Positions 37,721 through 46,091 of a stretch of DNA of 64,000 nt are shown here, in pieces. Numbering within the stretch: the stretch's first letter is position 1; each line of letters opens with the position of its first letter. The notes beneath the pieces are model-generated. The model was given only the letters and a program-made list of their open reading frames with translations. It was not told where the DNA came from and made no database searches. The translations under genes and the position numbers were made by a program. The stretch comes from Vibrio ezurae NBRC 102218 (lineage in GTDB: Bacteria > Pseudomonadota > Gammaproteobacteria > Enterobacterales > Vibrionaceae). The DNA lies in the NCBI RefSeq assembly GCF_000467185.1, contig NZ_BATM01000005.1, positions 140,180-204,179 of the forward strand, in the 5' to 3' direction.

Positions 37721-39445
37721 TTATAACTCCGGACCCAAACCAAAGTGAATTTGGAACTTATCAGCCCCTTCATCAGCATCTAAACCAAAGGCGAAATCGA
37801 GCCTAACAGGACCGACAGGAGATGCCCAGCGAATACCAATACCAGTACCGGTTTTCCACTCTGGAGTTTCATTCCAAGCATCGCCATAGTCCACAAATGT
37901 CGCAAGCCACCAATCACCATAGACTCTATATTGATATTCTAAGCTAGTGGTGGCCATATACTTGGCCCCCGTGAGTTTATTTTTACTGTCTTTTGGTGAG
38001 ATAGATTCATACTTATAACCACGAAGGTTATTGTCACCACCAGCAAAAAAACGTAATGATGGCGGAAGGTCATACACTGAATCTGTAAAGTTAGCACCGC
38101 CACCAACATAAAATATTCCGCGATGGTTCTTCTTATAGCTACGAATCCAAGTGGTTCTGCCTAAAACCCTTAATACCCGAGTTTGTGAAAATAGCGCTGG
38201 ATCACCGTATTCAAACGTAATGGATTGTTTATCCCCCCACGTAGGCATTGGACCACCTCTAGTGCGCGTTTTTGAAAACGATACACCGGGTAATAACATG
38301 GTAAATTGGTCTTCTTGAGAGCCTTGCGTAAAGTCTTCATTTAATAAACGAATAAAGAGCGTTCGGTGCCAACCACTATCAAATGCCCAATGTCGCTCAA
38401 GACCCAAGCTGGATTCAAAACTAGTGGTATCATTGTTATCTAGGTGCTTCATACCATATTGAATACGATAGTATTCATGCAGTACATCTTCTAAAGGGAT
38501 CTTGTATCCCACCACGATCTCTTGTTCAGGCTTAGACAAAGAAAAACTACTGTCAAAGCTATGCCCTTGAGGGTTTAACCAAGGTCGTCTCCAACTCAAT
38601 GAACCTCGAACACCCACATCAGTTGAATAACCAATCCCCGTCTCCACTTGATGACGAGATTGTGGAGACAATTGAATGGTCATCGGTAGCTCCCGATTGC
38701 CGTCACCAACCTTGCTGAGATCGGGTTCGACATAGACGCTGGAAAACCAAGATGTACTGGATAGATTTTGGTTGAGTTGACCGATTTTACTGGCGAGATA
38801 AGGATCGCCTTCTTCAAACGGGACTAAAGAATAGACTCGATTTTCTTCTATTTGCGAGCCTAAAATCTTGGTCGGTCCAAAGTGGTATCGAATACCACTT
38901 TCATAATGTAAATGAATAAAAGCCTTATTTAATTCAGGAGCAATCTCTAAACGTGTCGTACTAAAATCACCCTCAAAATAGCCTCGCTTTAAGGCTAAGT
39001 TACGCAATCCAGATTTAAGTGCATCATAATCACCGTGGTTCAGCCTTTTGCCTTTTTGCAATGGACTTGACTTAATTAGGCGAGTAAATGCAGGATCGTC
39101 TTTCGCTTCACCACTCACGGCAATATCAACGGTATCAATGACCACAGGCTCACCAAGAGTGACATCGACATTCAACTCTTGGTCTTTTTCATTTGCCGTA
39201 AAGTGAAGAACAGGATGGTAGTAACCTAAAGCTCTAACAGCTTGAGTAATGCTGTCTTCAACACGAGACTGAAAACGAAGGGAGGTTGAATAGTCCTCTT
39301 CGGGAATGGCAGACAAATACGCCTCAACGTTATCTTCGACCTCACTAGAAAGACCGTTAACGTTAAGAGTAGCCTCTGCTCGACTCATTTGACTGACAGC
39401 CAAAAGGACAAAAGCGATAAATATCCGTATTACTCGTTGATTCAT
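37721..39445 (-). CDS. tamA: outer membrane protein TamA (BamA/Omp85 family)
   Basis: 574 residues (E. coli 577). A signal peptide (NQRVIRIFIAFVLLAVSQMSRA) leads to three POTRA domains (about 25-260) and a 16-strand beta barrel. RFFAGGDNNLRGYKYES is the conserved lid-lock VRGF/Y-type loop of Omp85 proteins, and the last residues FQIHFGLGPEL form the closing strand. It is the outer-membrane half of the TAM complex. First gene of the tamA-tamB-ytfP operon and divergent from msrA, as in E. coli. Confidence 0.96.
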   Translation of the reverse strand: MNQRVIRIFIAFVLLAVSQMSRAEATLNVNGLSSEVEDNVEAYLSAIPEEDYSTSLRFQSRVEDSITQAVRALGYYHPVLHFTANEKDQELNVDVTLGEPVVIDTVDIAVSGEAKDDPAFTRLIKSSPLQKGKRLNHGDYDALKSGLRNLALKRGYFEGDFSTTRLEIAPELNKAFIHLHYESGIRYHFGPTKILGSQIEENRVYSLVPFEEGDPYLASKIGQLNQNLSSTSWFSSVYVEPDLSKVGDGNRELPMTIQLSPQSRHQVETGIGYSTDVGVRGSLSWRRPWLNPQGHSFDSSFSLSKPEQEIVVGYKIPLEDVLHEYYRIQYGMKHLDNNDTTSFESSLGLERHWAFDSGWHRTLFIRLLNEDFTQGSQEDQFTMLLPGVSFSKTRTRGGPMPTWGDKQSITFEYGDPALFSQTRVLRVLGRTTWIRSYKKNHRGIFYVGGGANFTDSVYDLPPSLRFFAGGDNNLRGYKYESISPKDSKNKLTGAKYMATTSLEYQYRVYGDWWLATFVDYGDAWNETPEWKTGTGIGIRWASPVGPVRLDFAFGLDADEGADKFQIHFGLGPEL

Positions 39446-39618
39446 TTTTGAATGATTACTGTACTTCCTGTACGAAACAGATGTAGGCAGAAAATTCCCT
39501 TATGGTCGACTAATGCTAATCAAAGTCATAAACGTATCGCTCTGATTGGTAAAAGTAGTATAAAGGATTGATCCGTGATAAAAAATTTAAAAAACACTTA
39601 CTTTTACTAGGAGAGCAT

Positions 39619-40245
39619 ATGTTTGATAAACATACCATGATTTCAAAAGAAGACGCGTTACCTGGGCGTAAAAATTCGATGGTTAAGTTGGCTCCTCATT
39701 TTGTCAATCATACGGATTTGACCGCACCACCAGCAAAAGGTTGCCAAAAGATTTTGCTCGGATTAGGCTGCTTTTGGGGAGCAGAACGCCTCTTCTGGAA
39801 CACTCCCGGAGTCATTTCAACCTCTGTGGGTTATAGCGGCGGCTATACACCAAACCCAACTTATGAAGAAGTCTGCACCGGACAAACAGGACACGCCGAA
39901 GTCGTCAACGTTATCTTTGATCCGCAACAAATCTCACTGGATGACTTACTGCAAGTGTTCTGGGAAAAACATGACCCGACACAAGGTATGCGTCAAGGCA
40001 ATGATGCGGGAACACAATATCGCTCCGTTATCTACGTATACGACGATGAACAAAAGCGTATCGCAGAGGCTTCACTAGACACTTACCAACAACGCTTGAT
40101 TCAAGCAGGTAAACTGGGAATAACCACTGAAATTGCCTTTGCTGGCCCTTACTATTTTGCCGAAGAATACCACCAGCAGTATCTTGCAAAAAATCCTGAG
40201 GGCTATTGCGGCCTCGGCGGCACTGGCGTTTGTTTCCTGAAATAG
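39619..40245 (+). CDS. msrA: peptide methionine sulfoxide reductase MsrA
   Basis: 208 residues from ATG 39619, which has AGGAGAGC before it; the frame extends to 39568 but without support. It reduces the S form of methionine sulfoxide. The catalytic Cys51 is in [24 protein letters not shown] and [11 protein letters not shown] form the substrate pocket; the resolving cysteines are in [13 protein letters not shown] at the C-terminus. It resembles the longer E. coli-type MsrA with its [17 protein letters not shown] leader. Confidence 0.96.
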   Translation: MFDKHTMISKEDALPGRKNSMVKLAPHFVNHTDLTAPPAKGCQKILLGLGCFWGAERLFWNTPGVISTSVGYSGGYTPNPTYEEVCTGQTGHAEVVNVIFDPQQISLDDLLQVFWEKHDPTQGMRQGNDAGTQYRSVIYVYDDEQKRIAEASLDTYQQRLIQAGKLGITTEIAFAGPYYFAEEYHQQYLAKNPEGYCGLGGTGVCFLK

Positions 40246-40360
40246 ACACAATACGGCACTTGGCAGGTGTAAATAAATCCACTTCCCATATACTTAAGAC
40301 AAACTCCCACTTTCTCGGCCTCGCCGAGCAATGGATATTCACACAATAACGGATTAAAAC

Positions 40361-40912
40361 ATGCAAATTAAAACCCTATTAGCAGCACTTGCGATCACTG
40401 TACCTTTTTCTTCTTGGGCACTGAACTTGCCTACCGGAAAAACCGTACCCGCAGTGAATGTTTCTAGCTTTGGAGAAGTCATAGCCAAAAGTGATGATAT
40501 AACATATCATCAGTGGGATTCAGCAAGCATGATTGGCAAAACGCGCGTAATCCAAGCTATCGCAGGACGTTCTGCGGCCAAGGCGATTAATAAGCCAATG
40601 ATAGATGCGATTATTGCGGCTGATTTTCCAAAGGATAAGTATCAAACGACCACAATTGTGAATCAAAATGATGCTATCTGGGGTACCAGCTCTTTTGTGA
40701 AATCCAGTGCAGAAGATAGCAAGCGTGATTTTCCATACTCTTCTATTGTGTTAGATAAAAATGGTGCGGTTGCGAAAGCATGGGATCTTGAACCGAAGAA
40801 CTCGATGATTGCCGTACAAGGTAAGAATGGAGAAATCCTTTGGGCTAAAGATGGAGAGTTAACACCTACAGAGATACAGCATGTGATCTCTTTGGTGAAA
40901 AACGATCTATAA
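40361..40912 (+). CDS. ytfJ: YtfJ family periplasmic protein
   Basis: 183 residues. A signal peptide MQIKTLLAALAITVPFSSWA is followed by a thioredoxin-like fold without the CxxC pair. TRVIQAIAGRSAAKAINKPMIDAI, YQTTTIVNQNDAIWGTSSFV, and AKDGELTPTEIQHVISLV match YtfJ proteins of enterobacteria. Function is unknown. In E. coli ytfJ lies near the msrA-tamAB region too, so the neighbourhood is conserved. Confidence 0.92.
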   Translation: MQIKTLLAALAITVPFSSWALNLPTGKTVPAVNVSSFGEVIAKSDDITYHQWDSASMIGKTRVIQAIAGRSAAKAINKPMIDAIIAADFPKDKYQTTTIVNQNDAIWGTSSFVKSSAEDSKRDFPYSSIVLDKNGAVAKAWDLEPKNSMIAVQGKNGEILWAKDGELTPTEIQHVISLVKNDL

Positions 40913-41013
40913 ACCCACCCCATATTGGTTTTGCTGTCTAATTAAACTCTATATGTTGATAAGTCGCTCAATAAATACAGCGTGTATCGCATAGAAATAT
41001 GAATGAAAACTAC

Positions 41014-41031
41014 CAACGTTATAGTACGTTG
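41014..41031. promoter_or_regulatory. candidate Zur (zinc uptake repressor) box
   Basis: CAACGTTATAGTACGTTG, with 6-base perfect arms CAACGT and ACGTTG around TATAGT. It resembles the gammaproteobacterial Zur pattern GTTATA-N-TATAAC in its core GTTATAGTA. It lies 27 bases before the start of a His-rich, zinc-linked gene. Confidence 0.55.
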
Positions 41032-41058
41032 ACATTACATCTATAGGTAATTAGAACG

Positions 41059-41802
41059 ATGATAAAAGCGATTAAACCACTATTTTTCTCTCTAAGTGCT
41101 CTTACGATAGCGGTCACCTCTATCTCAGCTCATGCTGAAGAGCACTTCCGTCAACACAGTGCACATGTGCACGGTAGCGTTGAACTGAATATCGCTCAAG
41201 ACGGTCACGATCTTTTAGTTGAAATCCGCGCTCCAGGTGCCGATGTTATTGGTTTTGAGCATATGCCAAAAACCAAAAAACAACATGCTGTATTTGACCA
41301 AGCTATGGCTCACTTAAACTCTGCTGACTCCATTTTAAAAATCAGTGAAGCCGCCGGTTGTACAATAACGGCAAAAGAAATAACACCAGCCCTATCCGGT
41401 GGTGAGCATGACGAACACGATCATGAAGGTCATGACCACGATAAACATGACCATCATGCTCATAAAGACCATGACCACGATCATCATGACCATAAAGGCC
41501 ATGACCACCACGAACACGATCATCATGACCATAAAGGCCATGACCACCATGAGCACGATCATCATGACCATAAAGGTCATGACCACCATGAACACGATCA
41601 TCACGACCATGAAGGTCATGGACATGGTCAATTTAATATTGCATACGAATATCAATGTAAAGATATGAGTAAGCTTACTCAGATTGAAACAAATTGGTTC
41701 AATCTGTTTAGTGGCACAAAAGTGATTCATGCAAACTTGCTTACAGACTCAGCTCAACTTGCTACTGAGCTAACTAAAGGCAATGCTGTGATTAAACTTT
41801 AG
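41059..41802 (+). CDS. zrgA: DUF2796 His-rich periplasmic protein, ZrgA-like
   Basis: 247 residues. Signal peptide to ISAHA (about 26), then HSAHVHGSVELNIAQDGHDLLVEIRAPGADVIGFEH, the hallmark of DUF2796, a His/Asp-rich loop (about 115-189), and a C-terminal EYQCKDMSKL segment. The His-rich stretch holds three 13-residue repeats KGHDHHEHDHHDH and should bind zinc or other divalent metals. From memory, V. cholerae ZrgA (VC2551) is the first gene of a Zur-controlled zinc operon; the match of gene order here supports that. A terminator follows, then the ABC genes. Confidence 0.85.
   Translation: MIKAIKPLFFSLSALTIAVTSISAHAEEHFRQHSAHVHGSVELNIAQDGHDLLVEIRAPGADVIGFEHMPKTKKQHAVFDQAMAHLNSADSILKISEAAGCTITAKEITPALSGGEHDEHDHEGHDHDKHDHHAHKDHDHDHHDHKGHDHHEHDHHDHKGHDHHEHDHHDHKGHDHHEHDHHDHEGHGHGQFNIAYEYQCKDMSKLTQIETNWFNLFSGTKVIHANLLTDSAQLATELTKGNAVIKL
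41494..41610 (+). repeat. three tandem 39-base repeats coding for His-rich units
   Basis: Units at 41494-41532, 41533-41571 and 41572-41610, each coding KGHDHHEHDHHDH, differing at only a few third-codon positions. A partial fourth follows with Glu for Lys. Repeat number may vary between strains by slippage. Confidence 0.95.
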
Positions 41803-41809
41803 TTTCTAT

Positions 41810-41836
41810 GGTCACTACTCTTGTAGTGACCTTTTT
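41810..41836 (+). terminator. rho-independent terminator between zrgA and the ABC ATPase gene
   Basis: GGTCACTAC (41810-41818), TCTT loop, GTAGTGACC (41823-41831), then TTTTT. A perfect 9-base stem only 7 bases after the zrgA stop. Because an ATG at 41808 would be inside it, the ATPase start is placed at GTG 41871. Confidence 0.9.
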
Positions 41837-41870
41837 CGTCACTTTTCAGCATACTGTAATAGGAAATATA

Positions 41871-42590
41871 GTGACTATACATCATCAAACAGACACAGTT
41901 ATCGAGCTAAAAGATGTTCGCTTCTCATGGCCAGGAAATACTACGCCTACGCTAGAACTACCCGCACTAACGGTCAAACAAGGCGAGCACGTATTTATCA
42001 AAGGGCCAAGTGGTTGCGGTAAATCAACACTTCTCAGTTTACTTACCGGCATCACCACCAGCGACAGCGGCTTTCTCAAAGTGTTAGATACGGAATTGTC
42101 CCCTCTTTCTCAAACTCAAAGAGATCGCTTTCGTGCTGATAACATAGGTTATATTTTTCAACAATTTAACTTACTTCCCTATTTATCTGTTATTGATAAT
42201 GTCATTCTTCCTTGTCAGTTTTCCAAACAAAGAAAACACGGCGTAGACGGCGATCTAAAGCAACAAGCTCGCCAACTATTACAGCGCCTTCATCTAGCAG
42301 AGGAACTGCTGGAGAAACCTGTCGTTGAACTCAGTATCGGTCAGCAACAACGAGTGGCTGCTGCACGGGCACTAATCGGAAAGCCACGCTTGATTATTGC
42401 CGATGAACCCACCTCCTCATTAGACTTTGCTAACCGTACTGCGTTTCTAGAGCTATTAATGGAGCAAGCAGAGGAAGCAAACTCTACCTTGGTCTTTGTT
42501 AGTCATGATCCAACTCTTGAAGCGCTGTTTAACACTCGCCTCAATTTGCAAGATCTCAATCAAGTAAAAACCGAGGTATTAAGCAAATGA
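41871..42590 (+). CDS. zrgB: ABC transporter ATP-binding protein, MacB/LolD-like (zinc operon)
   Basis: 239 residues from GTG 41871, preceded by AGGAAATATA. Upstream in-frame ATG 41808 overlaps the terminator and adds residues unlike the family. Motifs: Walker A GPSGCGKST, Q-loop FQQFNLLPYLSV, signature LSIGQQQRVAAARAL (LSxGQ with Ile), Walker B LIIADEPTSSLD. This is the ATPase type found with FtsX-fold permeases (LolD, MacB), not with ZnuC-type importers. It overlaps the permease gene by ATGA. Confidence 0.85.
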   Translation: MTIHHQTDTVIELKDVRFSWPGNTTPTLELPALTVKQGEHVFIKGPSGCGKSTLLSLLTGITTSDSGFLKVLDTELSPLSQTQRDRFRADNIGYIFQQFNLLPYLSVIDNVILPCQFSKQRKHGVDGDLKQQARQLLQRLHLAEELLEKPVVELSIGQQQRVAAARALIGKPRLIIADEPTSSLDFANRTAFLELLMEQAEEANSTLVFVSHDPTLEALFNTRLNLQDLNQVKTEVLSK

Positions 42591-43846
42591 ACACCACTGC
42601 ACATTTAGCGTGGAAGAGCCTATCTAATAGAAAAACCACCGCTCTTCTCACTATTTTAACGGTTGCGATCTCTGTCATCTTACTGCTTGGGGTGGAACGC
42701 ATTCGTACCGAGGCAAAAAACAGCTTTGCCAATACCATTTCGGGTACTGACTTAATTGTCGGAGCACGTTCGGGGCAAGTAAACCTACTTTTATATTCGG
42801 TTTTTCGTATTGGTAATGCGACCAATAATATCGACTGGAAAAGCTTTGAAGAGTTTAGCCAGAGCCCTGTAGTCGACTGGGCTATTCCAATTTCTCTTGG
42901 GGATTCTCACAAGGGCTTTCGAGTCATGGGCACAACCCAAGCCTATTTCGACCATTTTAAATACGGAAAAAAACAACACCTTAAATTAACTGAAGGTAAG
43001 CCTTTTAATGGTTTGTTTGAAACTGTCATTGGATCGGAAGTGGCTGAAACTCTGGGCTACAAAATCGGTACAGAGATCATTATTGCGCACGGTATCTCTG
43101 ATGTAGGTTTTGCTCGGCATGAGCACCTTCCTTTTAAGGTGGTTGGGATCTTAGCCCCAACAGGGACTCCTGTAGATAAAACCGTTCATGTTTCACTCAA
43201 TGCGATTGAAGCTATTCACGTCGGATGGGAATCAGGAGCCAATTTAGGCGGCAATCCCGGAGCTGAAGCATTGAAAAAGATGAACTTCCATCCGAAGCAA
43301 ATCACCGCCTTTATGCTGGGCTTAAAATCAAAAATACAAACGTTTGCATTACAACGACAGATCAATACCTACAACAAAGAGCCTTTAAGCGCAATTCTTC
43401 CGGGAATTGCACTGCATGAACTATGGGGAATGATGTCCATAGCTGAACAAGCGTTATTGGTTGTATCTGGATTTGTGGTTATATCGGGTTTGCTAGGGAT
43501 GCTAAGTAGCCTACTGACCAGCCTGCAAGAACGCCGCAGAGAAATGGCTATATTGCGTGCTATGGGTGCCCGCCCTCGACATATTTTTGCGTTATTGATC
43601 AGTGAAGCAACAGCGCTAACCCTCGCAGGAATTGCAACCGGTGTTGCAGGTCTATATGCTATGTTGTTTATAATGAAACCCGTCATTCTAAAACTCTATG
43701 GCATCAGTATTGAACTGAGTATGTTGACTCCACACGAATGGACTCTCATTGGTTTAGTGCTTGGCGCTGGCGTTATTATTGGCTTCATTCCAGCCTTTAG
43801 AGCATATCGTCAATCACTGGCTGATGGCATGACTATTCGAATTTAA
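42587..43846 (+). CDS. zrgC: ABC transporter permease, FtsX/MacB family (zinc operon)
   Basis: 419 residues. One N-terminal membrane helix (TALLTILTVAISVILLLGV), a periplasmic MacB-PCD-like domain (about 40-285), then three helices at the C-terminus with the FtsX pattern (ALLVVSGFVVISGLLGMLSSLLTSLQERRREMAILRAMGARPRHIF; only the segment RRREMAILRAMGA need be cited). Such proteins work by transmitting force across the membrane, rather than by forming a channel. The start overlaps the ATPase gene by 4 bases; DUF3299 gene follows after 10. Confidence 0.88.
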   Translation: MNTTAHLAWKSLSNRKTTALLTILTVAISVILLLGVERIRTEAKNSFANTISGTDLIVGARSGQVNLLLYSVFRIGNATNNIDWKSFEEFSQSPVVDWAIPISLGDSHKGFRVMGTTQAYFDHFKYGKKQHLKLTEGKPFNGLFETVIGSEVAETLGYKIGTEIIIAHGISDVGFARHEHLPFKVVGILAPTGTPVDKTVHVSLNAIEAIHVGWESGANLGGNPGAEALKKMNFHPKQITAFMLGLKSKIQTFALQRQINTYNKEPLSAILPGIALHELWGMMSIAEQALLVVSGFVVISGLLGMLSSLLTSLQERRREMAILRAMGARPRHIFALLISEATALTLAGIATGVAGLYAMLFIMKPVILKLYGISIELSMLTPHEWTLIGLVLGAGVIIGFIPAFRAYRQSLADGMTIRI

Positions 43847-43856
43847 GAGACAAACA

Positions 43857-44351
43857 ATGAAAAAGCTCACGCAATGTTTTTTTATGCTGATATTGACCCT
43901 ATCAGCACCGTTCACCCATGCGGAACCGCTTGATTTAAATTGGATTGATCTCGTTCCCGAAAGTGAACGCGCCCAATTTGATCAACAGCAAATGCCCATC
44001 CCAGCCTCACACGATGGAGGCGCTGCGCCGCAAATCAAAATAGGCTCAGTACGTACGGAGCTTGATGGCAGTCAGGTGAAAATACCGGGCTTTGTCATTC
44101 CTTTGGAGGGTGATGCGAATAATGTGACTGAGTTTTTGTTAGTCCCGTATTTTGGCGCCTGTATCCATGTGCCGCCGCCGCCGCCAAACCAGATTATTTA
44201 TGTAAAATTCCCGAGTGGAGCACCTGTACAAGAACTATGGGATGTGGTGTATGTGGTGGGAGAGCTAAAAGCTCAAACCGTTGAGCACGAGTTGGCAGAA
44301 ACTGGCTACCTACTCAATGGGACCTCGCTAGAACCGTATGATGATTATTAA
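43857..44351 (+). CDS. DUF3299 periplasmic protein of the zinc operon
   Basis: 164 residues. Signal peptide MKKLTQCFFMLILTLSAPFTHA, then the family motif VKIPGFVIPLEGD, and FGACIHVPPPPPNQIIYVK, a Cys-His-polyproline segment conserved in DUF3299 that could bind metal. No function is established. It is the last gene of the operon and probably corresponds to one of the later zrg genes of V. cholerae, but I cannot say which letter. A hairpin follows it. Confidence 0.82.
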   Translation: MKKLTQCFFMLILTLSAPFTHAEPLDLNWIDLVPESERAQFDQQQMPIPASHDGGAAPQIKIGSVRTELDGSQVKIPGFVIPLEGDANNVTEFLLVPYFGACIHVPPPPPNQIIYVKFPSGAPVQELWDVVYVVGELKAQTVEHELAETGYLLNGTSLEPYDDY

Positions 44352-44374
44352 ATTATCAGCATAGTGATTGATTA

Positions 44375-44401
44375 GCCATGTATAGCATTGCTATGCATGG
44401 C
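44375..44401 (+). terminator. hairpin after the zinc operon
   Basis: GCCATGTATAGC and GCTATGCATGGC pair with one internal mismatch around ATT, followed by GCTATTGCCTTTATT. Only a weak T tract follows. Confidence 0.5.
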
Positions 44402-44477
44402 GCTATTGCCTTTATTGCGCCATTCCTAAAACTCAGCAAACATACTTAATAAATTTATGCTGCGAATGACTCATCAT

Positions 44478-45326
44478 TTATTGTCCGCTGAGCTTGGCTT
44501 GAGCATTCTTGGTTTCGGCTGTTTCTGTATCAAACCATGCCAATTTTTTCCCCAAAGCAACCACTTCTCCAACCACGATAAGCGCCGGTGAAGCCGCTTG
44601 CGTAGACAGTTCACTCAACTGCGACAAACGGCCATAGATCACTTTCTGCGAAGCCTGAGTACCGCGCTCAATAATTGCGATGGGGGTATCTTCAGAACGA
44701 CCGTATTGTGTAAGTTGCTGCTCTATGATGCTCGATTTCATTAACCCCATATAAATGACTAGGGTTTGATTTTTGCGAGCTAAGGTAGACCAGTCCACCG
44801 TCGAATCTTCATCCTTCAAGTGTCCAGTTACAAACATAGCCGTCTGTGCATAATCTCGGTGAGTAAGAGGAATACCCGCATAAGCGGTTGCGCCAGATGC
44901 GGCAGTAATCCCGGGGATCACCTGAAAGCCAATGCCATTGTCCACCAACACCTCTAGCTCTTCCGCACCTCGACCAAAGACGAAAGGATCGCCTCCTTTA
45001 ATTCTGGCGACTCGATAACCTTGCTTGGCAAAATCCACGAGCAGTTGATTGGTTTTATGTTGCGGAACACTATGCGCACCCGCCCTTTTACCCACACACA
45101 CTAGAATCGCATCACTCGACACCAGTGACAGTATTTCATCAGAGACCAGATAATCATAAAGGATGACTTCTGCTTGCCTTAGCATATTCAATGCTTTGAT
45201 AGTCAAAAGCTCAGGGTCGCCCGGGCCTGCGCCAACCAGCGCCACTTCTCCGGGTTTCAGTGCAGTATAAGGCAGCTTCGAATCAATCGCTGAGCGAGGG
45301 CCAATAGGAACAACCGTGTCTGGCAT
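44478..45326 (-). CDS. cobA: uroporphyrinogen-III C-methyltransferase (SUMT)
   Basis: 282 residues from ATG 45326; GTG two codons upstream is too close to the AAGGA ribosome site. It adds two methyl groups to uroporphyrinogen III to give precorrin-2 for siroheme or cobalamin. Motifs: [17 protein letters not shown] (SAM-binding loop), [28 protein letters not shown], and [23 protein letters not shown]. It stands alone, without nitrite or sulfite reductase genes beside it. No TPR or CysG dehydrogenase domain is fused. Confidence 0.96.
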   Translation of the reverse strand: MPDTVVPIGPRSAIDSKLPYTALKPGEVALVGAGPGDPELLTIKALNMLRQAEVILYDYLVSDEILSLVSSDAILVCVGKRAGAHSVPQHKTNQLLVDFAKQGYRVARIKGGDPFVFGRGAEELEVLVDNGIGFQVIPGITAASGATAYAGIPLTHRDYAQTAMFVTGHLKDEDSTVDWSTLARKNQTLVIYMGLMKSSIIEQQLTQYGRSEDTPIAIIERGTQASQKVIYGRLSQLSELSTQAASPALIVVGEVVALGKKLAWFDTETAETKNAQAKLSGQ

Positions 45327-45395
45327 AATCACATCCTTGTCGTAAGAGTGAAATGATTATGCCGTCTACAGTTTATAACTGGAAATTCTATATTT

Positions 45396-45565
45396 GTATC
45401 TGTTATTACTTAATCGACTTAAAACCTAAAATGCTTAGGTAGGAAAATGCTGGAGAACGAGACAGGTTTTTTCGATAAGTCGTTATTCCACAATCCAATA
45501 TTCTAATGCAATTATCGAGTATTTTAACACGCTAGAATGAACGGTTATTTAGTAGGGTGGGTATA
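45396..45565 (-). repeat. decayed copy of the Vibrio intergenic element
   Basis: Read on the minus strand, its interior matches the element at 49607-49768, including CATTCTAGC, TGTTAAAATACTCGATAA, GGATTGTGGAATAA and ACTTATCGAAAAA. The terminal repeats have drifted. It fills most of the gap between cobA and elaA. Confidence 0.75.
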
Positions 45566-45631
45566 AATACACATAAACCAAGTTGTGATAATCTACGACT
45601 CCTAATCAACACGTAATAGGTACCCCCGCTC

Positions 45632-46087
45632 ATGCTCAATTGGCAACTGCTCTCATTTGATGAAATCAACAATCACCTTCTCTATCAAATGCTCAAACTG
45701 CGAGTGGATGTCTTCGTTGTTGAGCAGGAGTGCGCGTATCCAGAATTAGATGACAAAGATCATGCACCAGAGGTCAAGCACCTTGTCGCTTTACAAGACA
45801 ATCATCTCGTCGCTCTGGCAAGATTACTTCCAGCCGGTCTTTCTTACCCCGCAGTCAGTATTGGGCGTGTCGTGGTGAGTCCTTCAGCAAGAAAGCTTAA
45901 TATAGGACAGCAGTTAATGGAGAGAGCCGTTGCGGAATGTCAACGGCTATGGCCTGATCAAGCGATCGAAATTGGCGCGCAGGCTCACTTGCAAGCTTTC
46001 TATCAAAGGCATGGATTTGAAGCTTTCTCTGAGCCTTACCTAGAAGATGGAATTCCTCATATAGATATGCGTAAAGCCAACAAATAA
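45632..46087 (+). CDS. elaA: ElaA-like GNAT family acetyltransferase
   Basis: 151 residues (E. coli ElaA 153). It matches over its length: LKLRVDVFVVEQECAYPELDDKD near the N-terminus, SIGRVVVSPSARKLNIGQQLME (acetyl-CoA binding motif), IEIGAQAHLQAFYQRHGF, and EDGIPHIDM at the end. Substrate is unknown for this family. It is a single gene, convergent with the YtfB/OapA-type gene 4 bases later. Confidence 0.93.
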   Translation: MLNWQLLSFDEINNHLLYQMLKLRVDVFVVEQECAYPELDDKDHAPEVKHLVALQDNHLVALARLLPAGLSYPAVSIGRVVVSPSARKLNIGQQLMERAVAECQRLWPDQAIEIGAQAHLQAFYQRHGFEAFSEPYLEDGIPHIDMRKANK

Positions 46088-46091
46088 GACG

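Noticed and set aside
40314..40328. CTCGGC/GCCGAG hairpin between msrA and ytfJ as a terminator
   Set aside because: The stem is only 6 bases and no T tract follows on either strand.
41392..41730. 112-residue minus-strand frame rich in Met and Val opposite the His-rich gene
   Set aside because: CAT/GAC codons of the His/Asp repeat read as ATG/GTC on the other strand, producing an artefact frame.
41808..41870. ATG 41808 as the start of the ABC ATPase
   Set aside because: It lies within the terminator after zrgA and adds 21 residues unlike the family; GTG 41871 has its own AGGAA site.
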